NCBI RefSeq assembly: GCF_003710805.1
Contig: NZ_RHHB01000026.1
Span: 1 to 43,714, forward strand
Direction: 5' to 3'
Source: Agromyces tardus
GTDB taxonomy: Bacteria; Actinomycetota; Actinomycetes; Actinomycetales; Microbacteriaceae
DNA: 43,714 nucleotides
Program-made: the position numbers and the translations under genes
Shown here: in pieces, positions 1 to 10,159 of the stretch
Numbering within the stretch: the first letter of the stretch is position 1
How the letters are laid out: the number at the start of each line of letters is the position of its first letter
Notes under the pieces: generated by a model
The model's input: only the letters and a program-made list of their open reading frames with translations
What the model was told of the DNA's origin: nothing
Databases searched by the model: none

Positions 1-199
1 CGGGCGCCGGAGCGGGAGGCGGCGGCGCGACCGGCGGCACGGGCGCTGCGGGAGCGACCGGAGGCGCCGGCGGCGCGGGCTCGGGGGCGGGGGGTTCAGG
101 CGGGACCGCCGGCTCCGGAGCCGGAGGCACCACCGGTTCGGCCGGAACGGCCGGCTCGGCGGGAACCTGGGGCTCCTCTGGGTTGTTCGGATCGCTCAT
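1..199 (-). CDS. Pro/Ala-rich protein, partial (N-terminus only)
   Basis: The gene starts at an ATG at 199 and runs off the left edge, so only the first 66 residues are visible. They are almost entirely Pro, Ala, Glu and Val (for example PEEPQVPAEPAVPAEP), a disordered low-complexity stretch with no enzyme motif. A strong Shine-Dalgarno (GAGAGGAGG) lies just upstream. The next gene upstream (228-611) has the same layout, a Pro/Ala-rich head followed by a two-helix DUF4190 membrane domain, and is 28 bp away. By analogy this is probably its tandem paralogue, with the membrane domain beyond the window. That is inference; the visible part could front any membrane protein. Confidence 0.6.
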   Translation of the reverse strand, partial: MSDPNNPEEPQVPAEPAVPAEPVVPPAPEPAVPPEPPAPEPAPPAPPVAPAAPVPPVAPPPPAPAP

Positions 200-227
200 G
201 GCAGAGCCTCCTCTCGGCGCGTACCGA

Positions 228-611
228 TCAGTAGGTGGTGACGGTGCCGCTCGAGACGGCGGCGCTGAAGATCGCGATCCACACGATGCCGACGATGATG
301 CCCGCGACGAGGCCGAGGTAGCCGAGCACGAGCCCGGCGATCGCGAGGCCGCGGCCCTGCTCACCGGTCTTCTTGATCTGGCTCAGGGCGATGTGCCCCG
401 TGATGATCGCCACGAGCGAGATGAAGAACGCCGAGACGAGCGACACGATCGCGAGCACGTTGGTCTTCGGCCCGGCGGGAGCCGCTGCGTAGGCGGGGGC
501 GGCCGGTGCGGCCGGTGCGGGCGCGTACGCCGGAGCCGCGGGCGGAGCAGGCGGTGCCGGCTGCGTGGGGGGGACGGGCGGGACGGACGGCTGGTCGGAC
601 GGGTCGGTCAT
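228..611 (-). CDS. DUF4190-type small membrane protein
   Basis: This is a 127-aa protein. Residues 1 to about 50 are rich in Pro, Ala and Tyr (PPVPPTQPAPPAPPAAPAY). Two hydrophobic segments follow: NVLAIVSLVSAFFISLVAII, and GLAIAGLVLGYLGLVAGIIV plus the adjoining tail. The link between them, GHIALSQIKKTGEQGRGLA, is the hallmark of DUF4190 proteins. These are small actinobacterial membrane proteins of unknown function, usually with a cytoplasmic disordered head. I chose the ATG at 611 because a GAGGGG Shine-Dalgarno precedes it; a longer frame from 677 would add non-protein-like sequence. It lies 160 bp downstream of tsaD, with a weak hairpin at 729-742 between them, so it is probably a separate unit. 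Confidence 0.8.
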   Translation of the reverse strand: MTDPSDQPSVPPVPPTQPAPPAPPAAPAYAPAPAAPAAPAYAAAPAGPKTNVLAIVSLVSAFFISLVAIITGHIALSQIKKTGEQGRGLAIAGLVLGYLGLVAGIIVGIVWIAIFSAAVSSGTVTTY

Positions 612-771
612 GATGTGGTTTCCCCTCAGAAATGGTGATTGCGGTGCGGCTCCGCCATGCTGGCAGCGGCCGCGCACGGTGTCAACGACCGGCGAGGCGT
701 GGCGCCGCGATGCTCACACTAGCGCTCACAGGGAACTCCCTGCATCGGACCAAGGTCACCTCGGGTCACGC

Positions 772-1820
<1,049 letters not shown>

Positions 1821-1824
<4 letters not shown>

Positions 1825-2324
1825 CGGGCGGCTCCCTCGGCGTCGGCGGGCATGGTCACGGCCGGAGGCACGTCGAGCCGCATCGTGATCGCGTCGACGC
1901 CGTCGGGCTGGTAGTAGCCGCGGCGCACCCCGATCTGCACGAAGCCGAGCGATTCGTAGAGCGACTGCGCGACGGGGTTGTCGGCCCGCACCTCGAGGAA
2001 GAGCTCCGTGGCCCGTCGACGCCGCGCCTCGTCGATGAGGGCGTGCATGAGGGCGCGGCCGAGGCCCGCGCCGCGGTGGTCGGCCGCGACCGCGATGGTC
2101 TGGATGTCGCCCTGGCCGGAGCCCGCGGGCGCGAGCAGGCCCGCGTAGGCGAGGACCTCGCGGGGAAGCGCGTCGTCGACCACGACGAGGTAGTAGGTGT
2201 GGGCGCCGTCGAGCTCGTGGCGCATCATGTCGGCGGGCCACGCATCGGTGGCGAACACGGTGCGTTCGATGGCCATGATGCCGTCCAGGTCGGCAGCGCC
2301 CGCCCGCCGGAGCAGGATGCTCAT
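1821..2324 (-). CDS. rimI: ribosomal protein S18-alanine N-acetyltransferase RimI
   Basis: This is a 167-aa GNAT-family acetyltransferase. The acetyl-CoA binding motif A is visible as [12 protein letters not shown] (81-92, R-x-x-G-x-G type), followed by [19 protein letters not shown], the usual C-terminal GNAT segment. Enzymes of this subgroup acetylate the N-terminal Ala of S18. Its position between tsaB and tsaD, with 4-nt overlaps on both sides, is the classical bacterial arrangement and favours RimI over other GNATs. The last 15 or so residues are Ala-rich and beyond the domain. Confidence 0.93.
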
Positions 2325-2941
2325 CGGCTCACCCGCTTCGGGGTCGACAACGTCACGTCGGGGGCGCGGAGGTAGAGCGGCTCATCGGCGCAGACCGGCA
2401 GGCGACCGGCGGCGAACGCCAGCTCGGCGATCATGCCCAGCGCGCCGGCCGGCACGCGGGTCGCGTCGAGGCGGATGCCGCGGGGCGGCGCGACGGCGTC
2501 CCGGGGGGCGAGTGCGGGGCCGGTGGCGCGCACGGGGAGCCCATCGGCGTCGAGCCCGTCGTACTCGCTCACGGCGGACTCGCGTCGGCGCGCGTCGGTC
2601 ACGACCTGCAGCGTGCCCGCACCGCCCGCGGTGTACCAGGCCCACGCGACGGCGTCGTGGCTCACCACGGGGACGACGGGGCGCGCGATGCCGAGCGCGA
2701 AGGCTCGGGCTGCGGCGATACCGACGCGCAGGCCCGTGAACGGTCCCGGGCCCATTCCCGAGACGACGCCCGACAGGGCGTGGGGTCGCACTCCCGCCTC
2801 GGCGAGGGCGTCGCGGATGAATCCGCCCACGACCTCGGCGTGGCGCATCGTGTCGTCGGTGCCGACCTCGGCCAGCACGCCGCCGTCGCGGTCGACCACG
2901 GCGACGCTCGTGCCCGTGGAGGTGTCGATCGCGAGGAGCAT
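2321..2941 (-). CDS. tsaB: tRNA threonylcarbamoyladenosine biosynthesis protein TsaB
   Basis: This 206-aa ASKHA-fold protein is the catalytically inactive partner that scaffolds TsaD and TsaE for t6A synthesis. Recognisable parts are the N-terminal [20 protein letters not shown], and [20 protein letters not shown], the last being the most conserved TsaB stretch. It overlaps rimI by 4 nt. Upstream it is separated from tsaE by 97 bp (2942-3038), the only real gap in this operon, where I see only GC-rich, repeat-like sequence. Confidence 0.95.
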   Translation of the reverse strand: MLLAIDTSTGTSVAVVDRDGGVLAEVGTDDTMRHAEVVGGFIRDALAEAGVRPHALSGVVSGMGPGPFTGLRVGIAAARAFALGIARPVVPVVSHDAVAWAWYTAGGAGTLQVVTDARRRESAVSEYDGLDADGLPVRATGPALAPRDAVAPPRGIRLDATRVPAGALGMIAELAFAAGRLPVCADEPLYLRAPDVTLSTPKRVSR

Positions 2942-3038
2942 GCGTCCAGCCTACGTGGCCGCGGCGGGGCCCTGCCCGGCCTCCGGTCGGTCGGCGGCGG
3001 GGTCGACAGCAGGGTCGGGAGCGGCGTCGACAGCGGGG

Positions 3039-3611
3039 TCAGTGACCGGCTGCCGGCGTCCGGCGTCCGGCGTCGGGCTCGGCGTCCGCGGCGAAGCGCG
3101 TGCCGGCCCAGCGGGGTCCGTGTCCCACGACGGTCACGCTGCGGGGCTCGTCGGCGTCGAGTTCGTCGTCGCCGGATGCCGCGCCGCCGGGGCCCGGAGC
3201 CGCGGCATCCGGCGCCCCCTGCCGCTCGCCGCCCCGGGCGCGCTCGATGACGACGTCGAGCCACGAGTCGCTGACGCCGTCGAGCAGGCCCGCACCCCAC
3301 TCGACCACCACGACCGAGCGCGCGAAGTCGAGGTCGAGGTCCTCGAGCTCGGCCGCGCCGCCCAGGCGGTAGGCATCCACGTGCACGAGCGGAGCGCCGC
3401 CGACGAGGCTCGGGTGCGTGCGCGCCAGCACGAACGTGGGACTCTGCACCGCGCCGCGCACGCCGAGCGCCTCGCCGATCCCGCGGGTGAGCGTGGTCTT
3501 GCCGGCGCCGAGCGGACCCGTGAGCACGACGAGGTCGCCCGCACGGAGCAGCGCGCCGAGTTCGCGGCCGAGGTCCTCCATGGCGGCGGTGCTCGGGACG
3601 TCGAGGCGCAT
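3039..3611 (-). CDS. tsaE: tRNA threonylcarbamoyladenosine biosynthesis ATPase TsaE
   Basis: This 190-aa P-loop ATPase energises the TsaBD complex. The Walker A motif GPLGAGKTT lies at 32-40; SPTFVLARTH, HVDAYRL and VVVVEWGAGLLD follow and are typical of TsaE. The family is usually about 150 residues. Here a disordered tail rich in Gly, Ala, Asp and Pro adds roughly 45 residues, ending in DAGRRTPAAGH. The ATG at 3611 shares one base with the alr stop (TGATG). The start is well placed because MRLDVPSTAAMEDLG leads directly into the P-loop. Confidence 0.94.
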   Translation of the reverse strand: MRLDVPSTAAMEDLGRELGALLRAGDLVVLTGPLGAGKTTLTRGIGEALGVRGAVQSPTFVLARTHPSLVGGAPLVHVDAYRLGGAAELEDLDLDFARSVVVVEWGAGLLDGVSDSWLDVVIERARGGERQGAPDAAAPGPGGAASGDDELDADEPRSVTVVGHGPRWAGTRFAADAEPDAGRRTPAAGH

Positions 3612-4750
3612 CAGCGCTCCCCCGTGTGGCGGCGCGGCACCCGTGGGCCGACGCGGGTGACGATCTCGTAGCCGATCGTCTCGGCGGCCTCGCCCCACTC
3701 GTCGGCCGAGGGCGCGCCCGAGGCGGGATCGCCGAACAGCACCACCGGGTCGCCCACGGCCACCTCGTCGTCGCCGACGTCGACGAGGAACTGGTCCATC
3801 GCGATGCGTCCGACGACCGGGCGTCGGCGCCCGCGCAGGAACACCTCGGCGCGACCGGAGGCCTGCCTCGGCACGCCGTCGGCGTACCCGAGCGGTACGA
3901 GCGCGAGCGTCGTCGCGCGATCGGCCCGCCACGTGTGGCCGTACGACACCCCGTCGCCCGCCGCCACCCGCCGCACCGCCGCGACCCGGCCCTGCAGGGT
4001 CATCGCGGGCCGCAGGCCGAGCTCGGCCGCCGTCGTGCCGTCGCCGAACGGCGGGATGCCGTACATGCCGATGCCGATGCGCACGAGGTCGAGGCGCGCC
4101 TCGGGGAAGCGGACGGCCGCCGCCGACGACGCCAGGTGCCGCACGTCGGGACGCAGCCCCGCGGCCTCGGCGAGCTCGACGCCGCGCAGGAACGCCTCGA
4201 GCTGCGCGGCGTCCTCCTCGGGCGAGGTGTTCGCGAGGTGGCTGAAGACGCCGCGCACCCGCACGAGCCCCTCGCGTTCGAGGCGCGCCGCCTCCGCGAC
4301 CGCATGGGGCCACTCGGCTCGGGGGATGCCGTTGCGCGACAGGCCGGTGTCGAGCTTGAGGTGCACGTCGGCGACGCGACCGGCGGATGCCGTGGCATCC
4401 GCCACCGCGTGGAGCTGCCCCGTCGACGAGATGCCGAGCTCGACGCCGCGCTCGATCGGCACACGGAAGGACGCGCCGGGGTCGTGCAGCCACGCGAGCA
4501 CCCGCGCGTCGATGCCGGCTCCGCGCAGGGCGAGGGCCTCGTCGATGTCGGCCACGCCGAGACGCAGCGCGCCCGCGTCGAGTGCAGCGCGCGCGACCGC
4601 GACCGCGCCGTGCCCGTAGGCGTCGGCCTTCACGACCGCCATCACGCCGGCGGGCGCGACGAGCTCGGCGAGGGCGCGAACGTTGTGCCGGATCGCATCG
4701 AGGTCGATCCGTGCCTCACGGAAGGCGCCGCCGGGCTCCGCGTCGCTCAC
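3611..4750 (-). CDS. alr: alanine racemase
   Basis: This 379-aa PLP enzyme converts L-Ala to D-Ala for peptidoglycan. The PLP-binding lysine lies in AVVKADAYGHGA (K41). The C-terminal half carries RIGIGMYG, DGVSYGHTW with the catalytic Tyr, and RIAMDQFLVDVG. The start is a GTG at 4750 that overlaps the acpS stop by 4 nt (GTGA); the protein begins VSDAEPGGAFREARIDLDAI, with the normal N-terminal barrel. In many bacteria a NAD(P)H-hydrate repair gene lies between acpS and alr, and here it is absent. A perfect 10-bp inverted repeat (4383-4404) lies inside the gene and encodes DATASA. Confidence 0.96.
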   Translation of the reverse strand: MSDAEPGGAFREARIDLDAIRHNVRALAELVAPAGVMAVVKADAYGHGAVAVARAALDAGALRLGVADIDEALALRGAGIDARVLAWLHDPGASFRVPIERGVELGISSTGQLHAVADATASAGRVADVHLKLDTGLSRNGIPRAEWPHAVAEAARLEREGLVRVRGVFSHLANTSPEEDAAQLEAFLRGVELAEAAGLRPDVRHLASSAAAVRFPEARLDLVRIGIGMYGIPPFGDGTTAAELGLRPAMTLQGRVAAVRRVAAGDGVSYGHTWRADRATTLALVPLGYADGVPRQASGRAEVFLRGRRRPVVGRIAMDQFLVDVGDDEVAVGDPVVLFGDPASGAPSADEWGEAAETIGYEIVTRVGPRVPRRHTGER

Positions 4751-5154
4751 GGGGTCACTCCGTCGGGTGCGCCATCCTCGAACGCGCGCCCCTCGAACGC
4801 GCGCCCCTCGAGCACCACGAAGGCGCTCGCGATGCCCGCGTCGTGGCTCATCGAGAGGTGCACCCGGTCGATGCCGAGCGCGCGCACGTGCTCGGCGAGG
4901 CCGCCCGACAGCGCGAAGTCGGGGTTGCCGTCGACGTCCTGCACGATGCGCATGTCGTGCCAGCGGATCACGGCGTGGCCGCCCAGCGCCTTGATGAGCG
5001 CCTCCTTGGCCGCGAAGCGTGCGGCGAGCGAGCGAGCGGGACGATCGCGGCGTTCGCTCTCGGCGAACAGGCGGATGCGCAGGCCCGGCGTGCGCTCGAG
5101 CGAACGCTCGAAGCGGGCGATGTCGACCACGTCGATGCCGATGCCCGCGATCAT
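4747..5154 (-). CDS. acpS: holo-[acyl-carrier-protein] synthase
   Basis: This 135-aa phosphopantetheinyl transferase moves 4'-phosphopantetheine from CoA to acyl carrier protein. The N-terminal GIDVVDIARFERSLE and the central FAAKEALIKALGG hold the acidic Mg-binding residues of the AcpS type. HLSMSHDAGIASAFVVLE is the family's C-terminal signature. After VVLE the frame runs through a 15-bp direct duplication (about 4785-4814) that gives EGRAFEGRAFE, followed by a tail not needed for the fold. The ATG at 5154 is preceded by AAAGGGA. It is coupled to alr by a GTGA overlap. Confidence 0.94.
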   Translation of the reverse strand: MIAGIGIDVVDIARFERSLERTPGLRIRLFAESERRDRPARSLAARFAAKEALIKALGGHAVIRWHDMRIVQDVDGNPDFALSGGLAEHVRALGIDRVHLSMSHDAGIASAFVVLEGRAFEGRAFEDGAPDGVTP

Positions 5155-5278
5155 GTCGCATCCCTTTCGCACGTCGTCCGGCGGATCTCCCGTCGGGTCC
5201 TGAATTCGAGTCTGCCGCACGGAGCGGGCGGCGGCACGCTCGTCCCGAGGCCGACCGTGCCGCCGCGCGAGTCCGGGG

Positions 5279-7129
5279 CTACTCGACCGTGACCGACTTC
5301 GCGAGGTTGCGCGGCTGGTCGACGTCGAGGCCCTTCGCCTGCGCCAGTTCCATGGCGAAGATCTGCAGCGGCACGACCGCGAGGAGCGGCTCGAAGAGGG
5401 GCGCGGCGAGCGGGATGCGGAGCACCTCGTCGGCGAACGGCAGCACCGCGGCATCGCCCTCCTCGGCGATCGCGATGACCCGGGCGCCACGGGCTCGGAT
5501 CTCCTGGATGTTCGAGACGACCTTCGGATGCAGGGTCGCCGAGCCGCGCGGGCTCGGGACGATGACGAACACGGGCTGCCCGGGCTCGATGAGCGCGATC
5601 GGCCCGTGCTTGAGCTCGCCCGCCGCGAAGCCCTCGGCGTGGATGTAGGCGAGCTCCTTGAGCTTCAGCGCACCCTCGAGGGCGATCGGGTAGCCGACGT
5701 GGCGGCCGAGGAAGAGCACCGAGCGGGTGTCCGCCATCCAGTGCGCGAGCTCGCCGACGTGCTCCGCCTCGCCGAGCACGGTCCGGATCTTCTCGGGCAC
5801 CGACTGCAGCTCGGCGAGCTGCTTCCCGAGCTCCGTCTCCGAGAGCGTGCCGCGCACCCGCGCGAGGTGCAGCCCGAACAGGTACAGGGCGGCGATCTGG
5901 GCCACGAAGGCCTTCGTCGACGCGACCGCCACCTCGGGTCCCGCGTGCGTGTAGACCACGGCGTCGGACTCGCGCGGGATCGTCGCGCCCTGCGTGTTGC
6001 AGATCGAGATCGTGCGCGCGCCCATCTCGCGGGCGTACTTCACGGCCATGAGCGTGTCCATGGTCTCGCCCGACTGGCTGATCGAGATCACGAGGGTGCC
6101 CTCGTCGAGCACCGGCTCGCGGTAGCGGAACTCGTGGCTGAGCTCGACCTCGACGGGCACGCGGGCCCACTGCTCGATGGCGTACTTCGCGACCATGCCG
6201 GCATAGGCTGCCGTGCCGCACGCGATGACGGTGATGCGATGGATGGCGCGCAACTCGTCGTCGCCGAACGACTCGAGCTCGGGGATGTGCACCTGGCCGT
6301 CGACCACGCGACCCAGCAGCGTGTTCGCGACGGCCTCGGGCTGCTCCGAGACCTCCTTGCGCATGAAGGACGACCAGCCGCCCTTCTCCGCGGCGGACGC
6401 GTCCCACGCGACCTCGAAGGGCTCGACCTCGACGGGCTCGCCGTCGAAGTCGGTGACCGTCACCTCGTCGGCGGTGATCGCCACGATCTGGTCCTGGCCG
6501 ATCGCCACGGCGCGCTTCGTGAACTCGACGAAGGCCGCGACATCCGAACCCAGGAAGTTCTCGCCCTCGCCGAGGCCGATCACGAGGGGCGAGTTGCGGC
6601 GGGCGCCGACGACCAGGCCCGGCTCGTTCCGGTGCACCGCGAGCAGCGTGAACGCGCCCTCGAAGCGGGAGACGATCGCCTGGAATGCGCTGCGCAGGTC
6701 GCCCGTGCGCCGGTACTCCCGGCCGAGCAGCACGGCCGCCACCTCGGTGTCGGTCTCGCTCTCGAACGCGAAGCCCTCGGCGAGCAGTTCGTCCTTCAGC
6801 TCGGAGAAGTTCTCGATGATGCCGTTGTGGATGAGGGCGAGGCGGCCGTCGTCGCCGAGGTGCGGGTGGGCGTTGCGGTCGGTGGGGCCGCCGTGCGTCG
6901 CCCAGCGGGTGTGCCCGATGCCGGTACCGCCCCGGTGGATCGGGTGGCGCTCGAGTTCGTCGGCGAGGACCTGGAGCTTGCCCGCGCGCTTCGCGGTCTC
7001 GATCTCGCCTTCGTCATCGATGACGGCGACGCCCGCCGAGTCGTAACCACGGTATTCGAGGCGACGCAGGCCACCCATGAGCACGTCGAGGCTGTTGCGC
7101 TCTCCGACGTATCCGACGATTCCACACAT
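5279..7129 (-). CDS. glmS: glutamine--fructose-6-phosphate aminotransferase (isomerizing)
   Basis: This 616-aa enzyme makes glucosamine-6-phosphate from fructose-6-phosphate and glutamine, the first step to UDP-GlcNAc. It begins MCGIVGYVG, so Cys2 becomes the N-terminal nucleophile of the Ntn glutaminase domain (about 1-220, with GHTRWATHG and HNGIIENF). Two SIS isomerase domains follow, with SISQSGETMDT and LGRHVGYPIALEGALKLKE. It ends in the conserved LAKSVTVE. The ATG at 7129 has no Shine-Dalgarno, but TATACAAT sits 7-14 nt upstream, so the message may be leaderless. No glmS ribozyme is possible in an 84-bp divergent spacer. Confidence 0.98.
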   Translation of the reverse strand: MCGIVGYVGERNSLDVLMGGLRRLEYRGYDSAGVAVIDDEGEIETAKRAGKLQVLADELERHPIHRGGTGIGHTRWATHGGPTDRNAHPHLGDDGRLALIHNGIIENFSELKDELLAEGFAFESETDTEVAAVLLGREYRRTGDLRSAFQAIVSRFEGAFTLLAVHRNEPGLVVGARRNSPLVIGLGEGENFLGSDVAAFVEFTKRAVAIGQDQIVAITADEVTVTDFDGEPVEVEPFEVAWDASAAEKGGWSSFMRKEVSEQPEAVANTLLGRVVDGQVHIPELESFGDDELRAIHRITVIACGTAAYAGMVAKYAIEQWARVPVEVELSHEFRYREPVLDEGTLVISISQSGETMDTLMAVKYAREMGARTISICNTQGATIPRESDAVVYTHAGPEVAVASTKAFVAQIAALYLFGLHLARVRGTLSETELGKQLAELQSVPEKIRTVLGEAEHVGELAHWMADTRSVLFLGRHVGYPIALEGALKLKELAYIHAEGFAAGELKHGPIALIEPGQPVFVIVPSPRGSATLHPKVVSNIQEIRARGARVIAIAEEGDAAVLPFADEVLRIPLAAPLFEPLLAVVPLQIFAMELAQAKGLDVDQPRNLAKSVTVE

Positions 7130-7213
7130 GCGCTCGATTGTATAGGCGGTCGACTGGGAGGCCGCCGCCGAGGGACGACCGGCCCCGGGGAGCCCCGACA
7201 CTAGACTGCTGAG
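7130..7213. promoter_or_regulatory. divergent promoter region, glmS / coaA, likely leaderless
   Basis: In 84 bp between two outward-facing genes, each start codon has a -10-like hexamer at the distance expected for transcription starting at the start codon. For glmS (minus) TATACAAT ends 7 nt before the ATG. For coaA (plus) TAGACT (7202-7207) is followed by GCTGAG and then GTG at 7214. Neither gene has a convincing Shine-Dalgarno. No good -35 hexamer is visible for either. Leaderless messages are common in actinobacteria; their use here is inference. Confidence 0.55.
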
Positions 7214-8170
7214 GTGCTTGAGCCGCAGCATCCGTCCGCGCACGCGGCCCACCTCACGCCGTTCATCGAGCTGGGTCGTGCCGACTGGGCGGCGCTCGCG
7301 CCCTCCATGCCCTCGCCGCTGCGCGAGACCGAGATCGTGCAGCTGCGCGGCCTGGGCGAGCCGCTCGACCCCACTGAGGTCGCGGAGGTGTACCTGCCGC
7401 TCAGCCGCCTGCTCAACCTCTACGTCGGCGGCACGAAGGCGCTCCACCAGGTCACGAGCGAGTTCCTGCGCGAGCAGGTCACGCCCACGCCGTTCGTCAT
7501 CGGCGTCGCGGGCTCGGTGGCCGTCGGCAAGTCGACCATCGCCCGCCTCCTCCGCGAGCTCCTCGCCCGGTGGGAGCACACCCCACGGGTCGAGCTCGTG
7601 ACCACCGACGGGTTCCTGTTCCCGAATGCGGAGCTCGAACGCCGCGGGCTCATGGCCCGCAAGGGCTTCCCCGAGTCCTACGACCGTCGGGCGCTGCTCC
7701 GGTTCGTGAGCGAGGTGAAGGCGGGCGCCGCCGAGGTGCGCGCGCCGTTCTACTCGCACCTCGCCTACGACATCGTCTCCGACGCGCAGATCACGGTGCG
7801 GCGTCCCGACGTGCTCATCGTCGAGGGGCTCAACGTGCTGCAGCCCGCGGCGGCGGGGCACAAGCTCGCGGTCAGCGACCTCTTCGACTTCACGATCTAC
7901 GTCGATGCCCGCACGGGCGACATCGCGCGGTGGTACGAGGAGCGCTTCCTGAAGCTCCAGCGCGGCGCGTTCGCCAACCCGCGCTCCTACTTCCACCGGT
8001 ACGCGAGCCTCACCGAGGACGAGGCCCGTGCGCGGGCGCGCTCGATCTGGCAGTCGATCAACGAGCCGAACCTGCTGCAGAACATCCGGCCGACGCGGTC
8101 GCGTGCGTCGCTCGTGCTGCGCAAGGACGCCGACCACGCGGTCTCGAGCGTGCTGCTCCGCAAGCTCTGA
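7214..8170 (+). CDS. coaA: type I pantothenate kinase
   Basis: This 318-aa kinase phosphorylates pantothenate, the first and controlling step of CoA synthesis. The P-loop [12 protein letters not shown] lies at 97-108. Further CoaA signatures are [28 protein letters not shown], and VEGLNVLQ, with FDFTIYVDA near the C-terminal part. Length equals the family norm. It is the only plus-strand gene in the left 20 kb. The start is the GTG at 7214. It converges on glmM, with 74 bp between their stops and one copy of the CGGATGCCGCG word (8192-8202) in that gap. Confidence 0.97.
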   Translation: MLEPQHPSAHAAHLTPFIELGRADWAALAPSMPSPLRETEIVQLRGLGEPLDPTEVAEVYLPLSRLLNLYVGGTKALHQVTSEFLREQVTPTPFVIGVAGSVAVGKSTIARLLRELLARWEHTPRVELVTTDGFLFPNAELERRGLMARKGFPESYDRRALLRFVSEVKAGAAEVRAPFYSHLAYDIVSDAQITVRRPDVLIVEGLNVLQPAAAGHKLAVSDLFDFTIYVDARTGDIARWYEERFLKLQRGAFANPRSYFHRYASLTEDEARARARSIWQSINEPNLLQNIRPTRSRASLVLRKDADHAVSSVLLRKL

Positions 8171-8244
8171 GCGACCCACGCGATCGACGAGCGGATGCCG
8201 CGGGGCGCTCCGATGCCGTCGGCCCGCCGTCGCCGCGGGGATCG

Positions 8245-9606
8245 CTACAGGCTGAGCCGCTCCCGGACGACTGCAGCGAGGCGCTCCGCCTGGGACTCCG
8301 CCGCGTGCTGGTCGGCGGCCTCCACCATGACGCGCACCATGGGCTCGGTGCCGGACGGACGCAGGAGCACTCGTCCCGTGTCGCCGAGTTCGGCCTCCAC
8401 TGCGGCCACGGCTGCGGCGATCTCCGCATCGTCGGCGAGCGCGTGATGGTCGACGCCGCGCACGTTCACGAGCACCTGTGGGTACACGGTCATCACGCGG
8501 GCGAGTTCAGCGAGCGACCGGCCGGTGCGGGCCATCTCGGCGGCGAGGTGGAGCCCCGTGAGCACCCCGTCGCCCGTCGTGGCGAACTCGGTCATGATGA
8601 CGTGTCCCGACTGCTCGCCGCCGAGGGCGTAGCCGCCCTCGGCGAGGGCCTCGAGCACGTAGCGGTCGCCGACCTTGGTCTCGATCACGCGGATGCCGTG
8701 CTCGGCCATCGCCCGCCGGAGGCCCAGGTTCGACATGACCGTCACGACGAGGGTGTCGTCGGTGAGGGTGCCGCGCTCGTGCATGGACACGGCGAGGATC
8801 GCCATGATGCGGTCGCCGTCGATGGTGTTGCCCTCGGCGTCGACGGCGAGGCAGCGGTCGGCGTCGCCGTCGTGCGCGATGCCGAGGTCGGCACCGTGCT
8901 CGAGCACTGCGGCCCGAACGTGCTCGAGGTGGGTCGAACCGACGCCGTCGTTGATGTTCATGCCGTCGGGGTCCGCCCCGATCACCACGACCTCGGCGCC
9001 GGCGTCCTTGAAGGTCTCGGGAGAGACCCCTGCGGCGGCGCCGTGGGCGCAGTCGAGCACGACCTTGATGCCGTCGAGGCGGTTGGGGAGCGTGCCGAGC
9101 AGGTGCACGACGTAGCGGTCCTCCGCGTCGGCGAAGCGGCGGATGCGGCCGACGCCGTCGCCGGTGGGCGCGAGCTTCTGCTTGCCGAGGAAGGACTCGA
9201 TGCGGTCCTCGACCTCGTCGGGGAGCTTCGTGCCGCCGAACGAGAAGAACTTGATCCCGTTGTCGGGAGCGGGGTTGTGCGACGCGGAGATCATCACGCC
9301 GAAGTCGGCGCGGATGCTGTCGATCAGGAATGCCGTCGCGGGCGTCGGGAGCACGCCGGCGTCGAGCACGTCGACGCCCGAGCTCGCGAGGCCGGCCGAG
9401 ACGGCGGCGGTGAGGAACTCACCGGAGACGCGCGGGTCGCGAGCGACGACCGCGACCGGTCGCCTGCCCGCAGCGCGCAGTTCGTCGGCGTGCCGTCCCT
9501 GCGTGAGCACGGCGGCAGCCGCCTGGGCGAGGCCCAGGGCCAGGTCAGCCGTGAGATCACGGTTGGCCAGGCCCCGGACCCCGTCGGTTCCGAAGAGCCG
9601 AGGCAT
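8245..9606 (-). CDS. glmM: phosphoglucosamine mutase
   Basis: This 453-aa phosphohexomutase converts GlcN-6-P to GlcN-1-P, the step after GlmS. All four family signatures are present: the phosphoserine loop [15 protein letters not shown] (phospho-Ser at 109), the metal site DGDADR, the sugar-binding GGEQSGH, and the phosphate loop [12 protein letters not shown]. It begins [12 protein letters not shown], the usual GlmM start. It lies 24 bp downstream of rpsI and is probably cotranscribed with rplM-rpsI, an arrangement common in Gram-positive bacteria. GlmS is encoded only 1.1 kb away, but coaA intervenes on the other strand. Confidence 0.98.
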   Translation of the reverse strand: MPRLFGTDGVRGLANRDLTADLALGLAQAAAAVLTQGRHADELRAAGRRPVAVVARDPRVSGEFLTAAVSAGLASSGVDVLDAGVLPTPATAFLIDSIRADFGVMISASHNPAPDNGIKFFSFGGTKLPDEVEDRIESFLGKQKLAPTGDGVGRIRRFADAEDRYVVHLLGTLPNRLDGIKVVLDCAHGAAAGVSPETFKDAGAEVVVIGADPDGMNINDGVGSTHLEHVRAAVLEHGADLGIAHDGDADRCLAVDAEGNTIDGDRIMAILAVSMHERGTLTDDTLVVTVMSNLGLRRAMAEHGIRVIETKVGDRYVLEALAEGGYALGGEQSGHVIMTEFATTGDGVLTGLHLAAEMARTGRSLAELARVMTVYPQVLVNVRGVDHHALADDAEIAAAVAAVEAELGDTGRVLLRPSGTEPMVRVMVEAADQHAAESQAERLAAVVRERLSL

Positions 9607-9630
9607 CGAGAGAGCCAGTCCCCTCGCGCG

Positions 9631-10116
9631 TCAGCGCTTGGAGAACTGCGGCGCCTTGCGGGCCTTCTTGAGACCGGCCTTCTTGCGCTCGATGACGCGC
9701 GCGTCGCGCGTGAGGAAGCCGGCCTTCTTGAGGGTCGGGCGGTTGTTCTCGCGGTCGATCTCGTTGAGCGCACGCGCGATCGCGAGGCGCAGCGCGCCGG
9801 CCTGGCCCGAGGGGCCGCCGCCGGTGATCTTCGCGACCACGTCGTACGAGCCCGAGAGCTCGAGCACGGTGAACGGGTCGGTGATGAGCTGCTGGTGGAG
9901 CTTGTTCGGGAAGTAGTCCGCGAACTCACGGCCGTTGACCGTGATGCCGCCGGCGCCGGGGACGACGCGCACGCGGGCGATGGCCTGCTTGCGACGGCCG
10001 ACGGCCGCGCCCGACACGTTGAGCACGGGACGGGGGGTGGTGGGGGCCGCCGAGGGGGTGCTCTCGGTGGTGTAGCTCTCGGGAGCCGCTTCGATCTGGT
10101 CTGCGATCTTCGCCAT
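9631..10116 (-). CDS. rpsI: 30S ribosomal protein S9
   Basis: This is a 161-aa protein. The S9 core begins near residue 37 ([23 protein letters not shown]) and ends in the characteristic Lys/Arg tail [12 protein letters not shown], which reaches the P-site tRNA in the ribosome. The first 35 or so residues ([16 protein letters not shown]) are a disordered extension often seen in actinobacterial S9. It starts at an ATG, 43 bp after rplM, the usual partner. No rare features in the core. Confidence 0.97.
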   Translation of the reverse strand: MAKIADQIEAAPESYTTESTPSAAPTTPRPVLNVSGAAVGRRKQAIARVRVVPGAGGITVNGREFADYFPNKLHQQLITDPFTVLELSGSYDVVAKITGGGPSGQAGALRLAIARALNEIDRENNRPTLKKAGFLTRDARVIERKKAGLKKARKAPQFSKR

Positions 10117-10159
10117 TTTGGTGTGAATCCTTATTTCGAGAACGTCGAGTGCGCCGGAG

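Noticed and set aside
3626..5203. Plus-strand frame of 525 codons opposite alr and acpS
   Set aside because: Antisense shadow of two confident genes; composition is typical of codon-position mirroring.
5528..7204. Plus-strand frame of 558 codons opposite glmS
   Set aside because: Antisense shadow, no conserved features.
7130..7213. glmS ribozyme or riboswitch upstream of glmS
   Set aside because: Only 84 bp separate the divergent genes and no ribozyme core is visible; the -10 lies next to the ATG.
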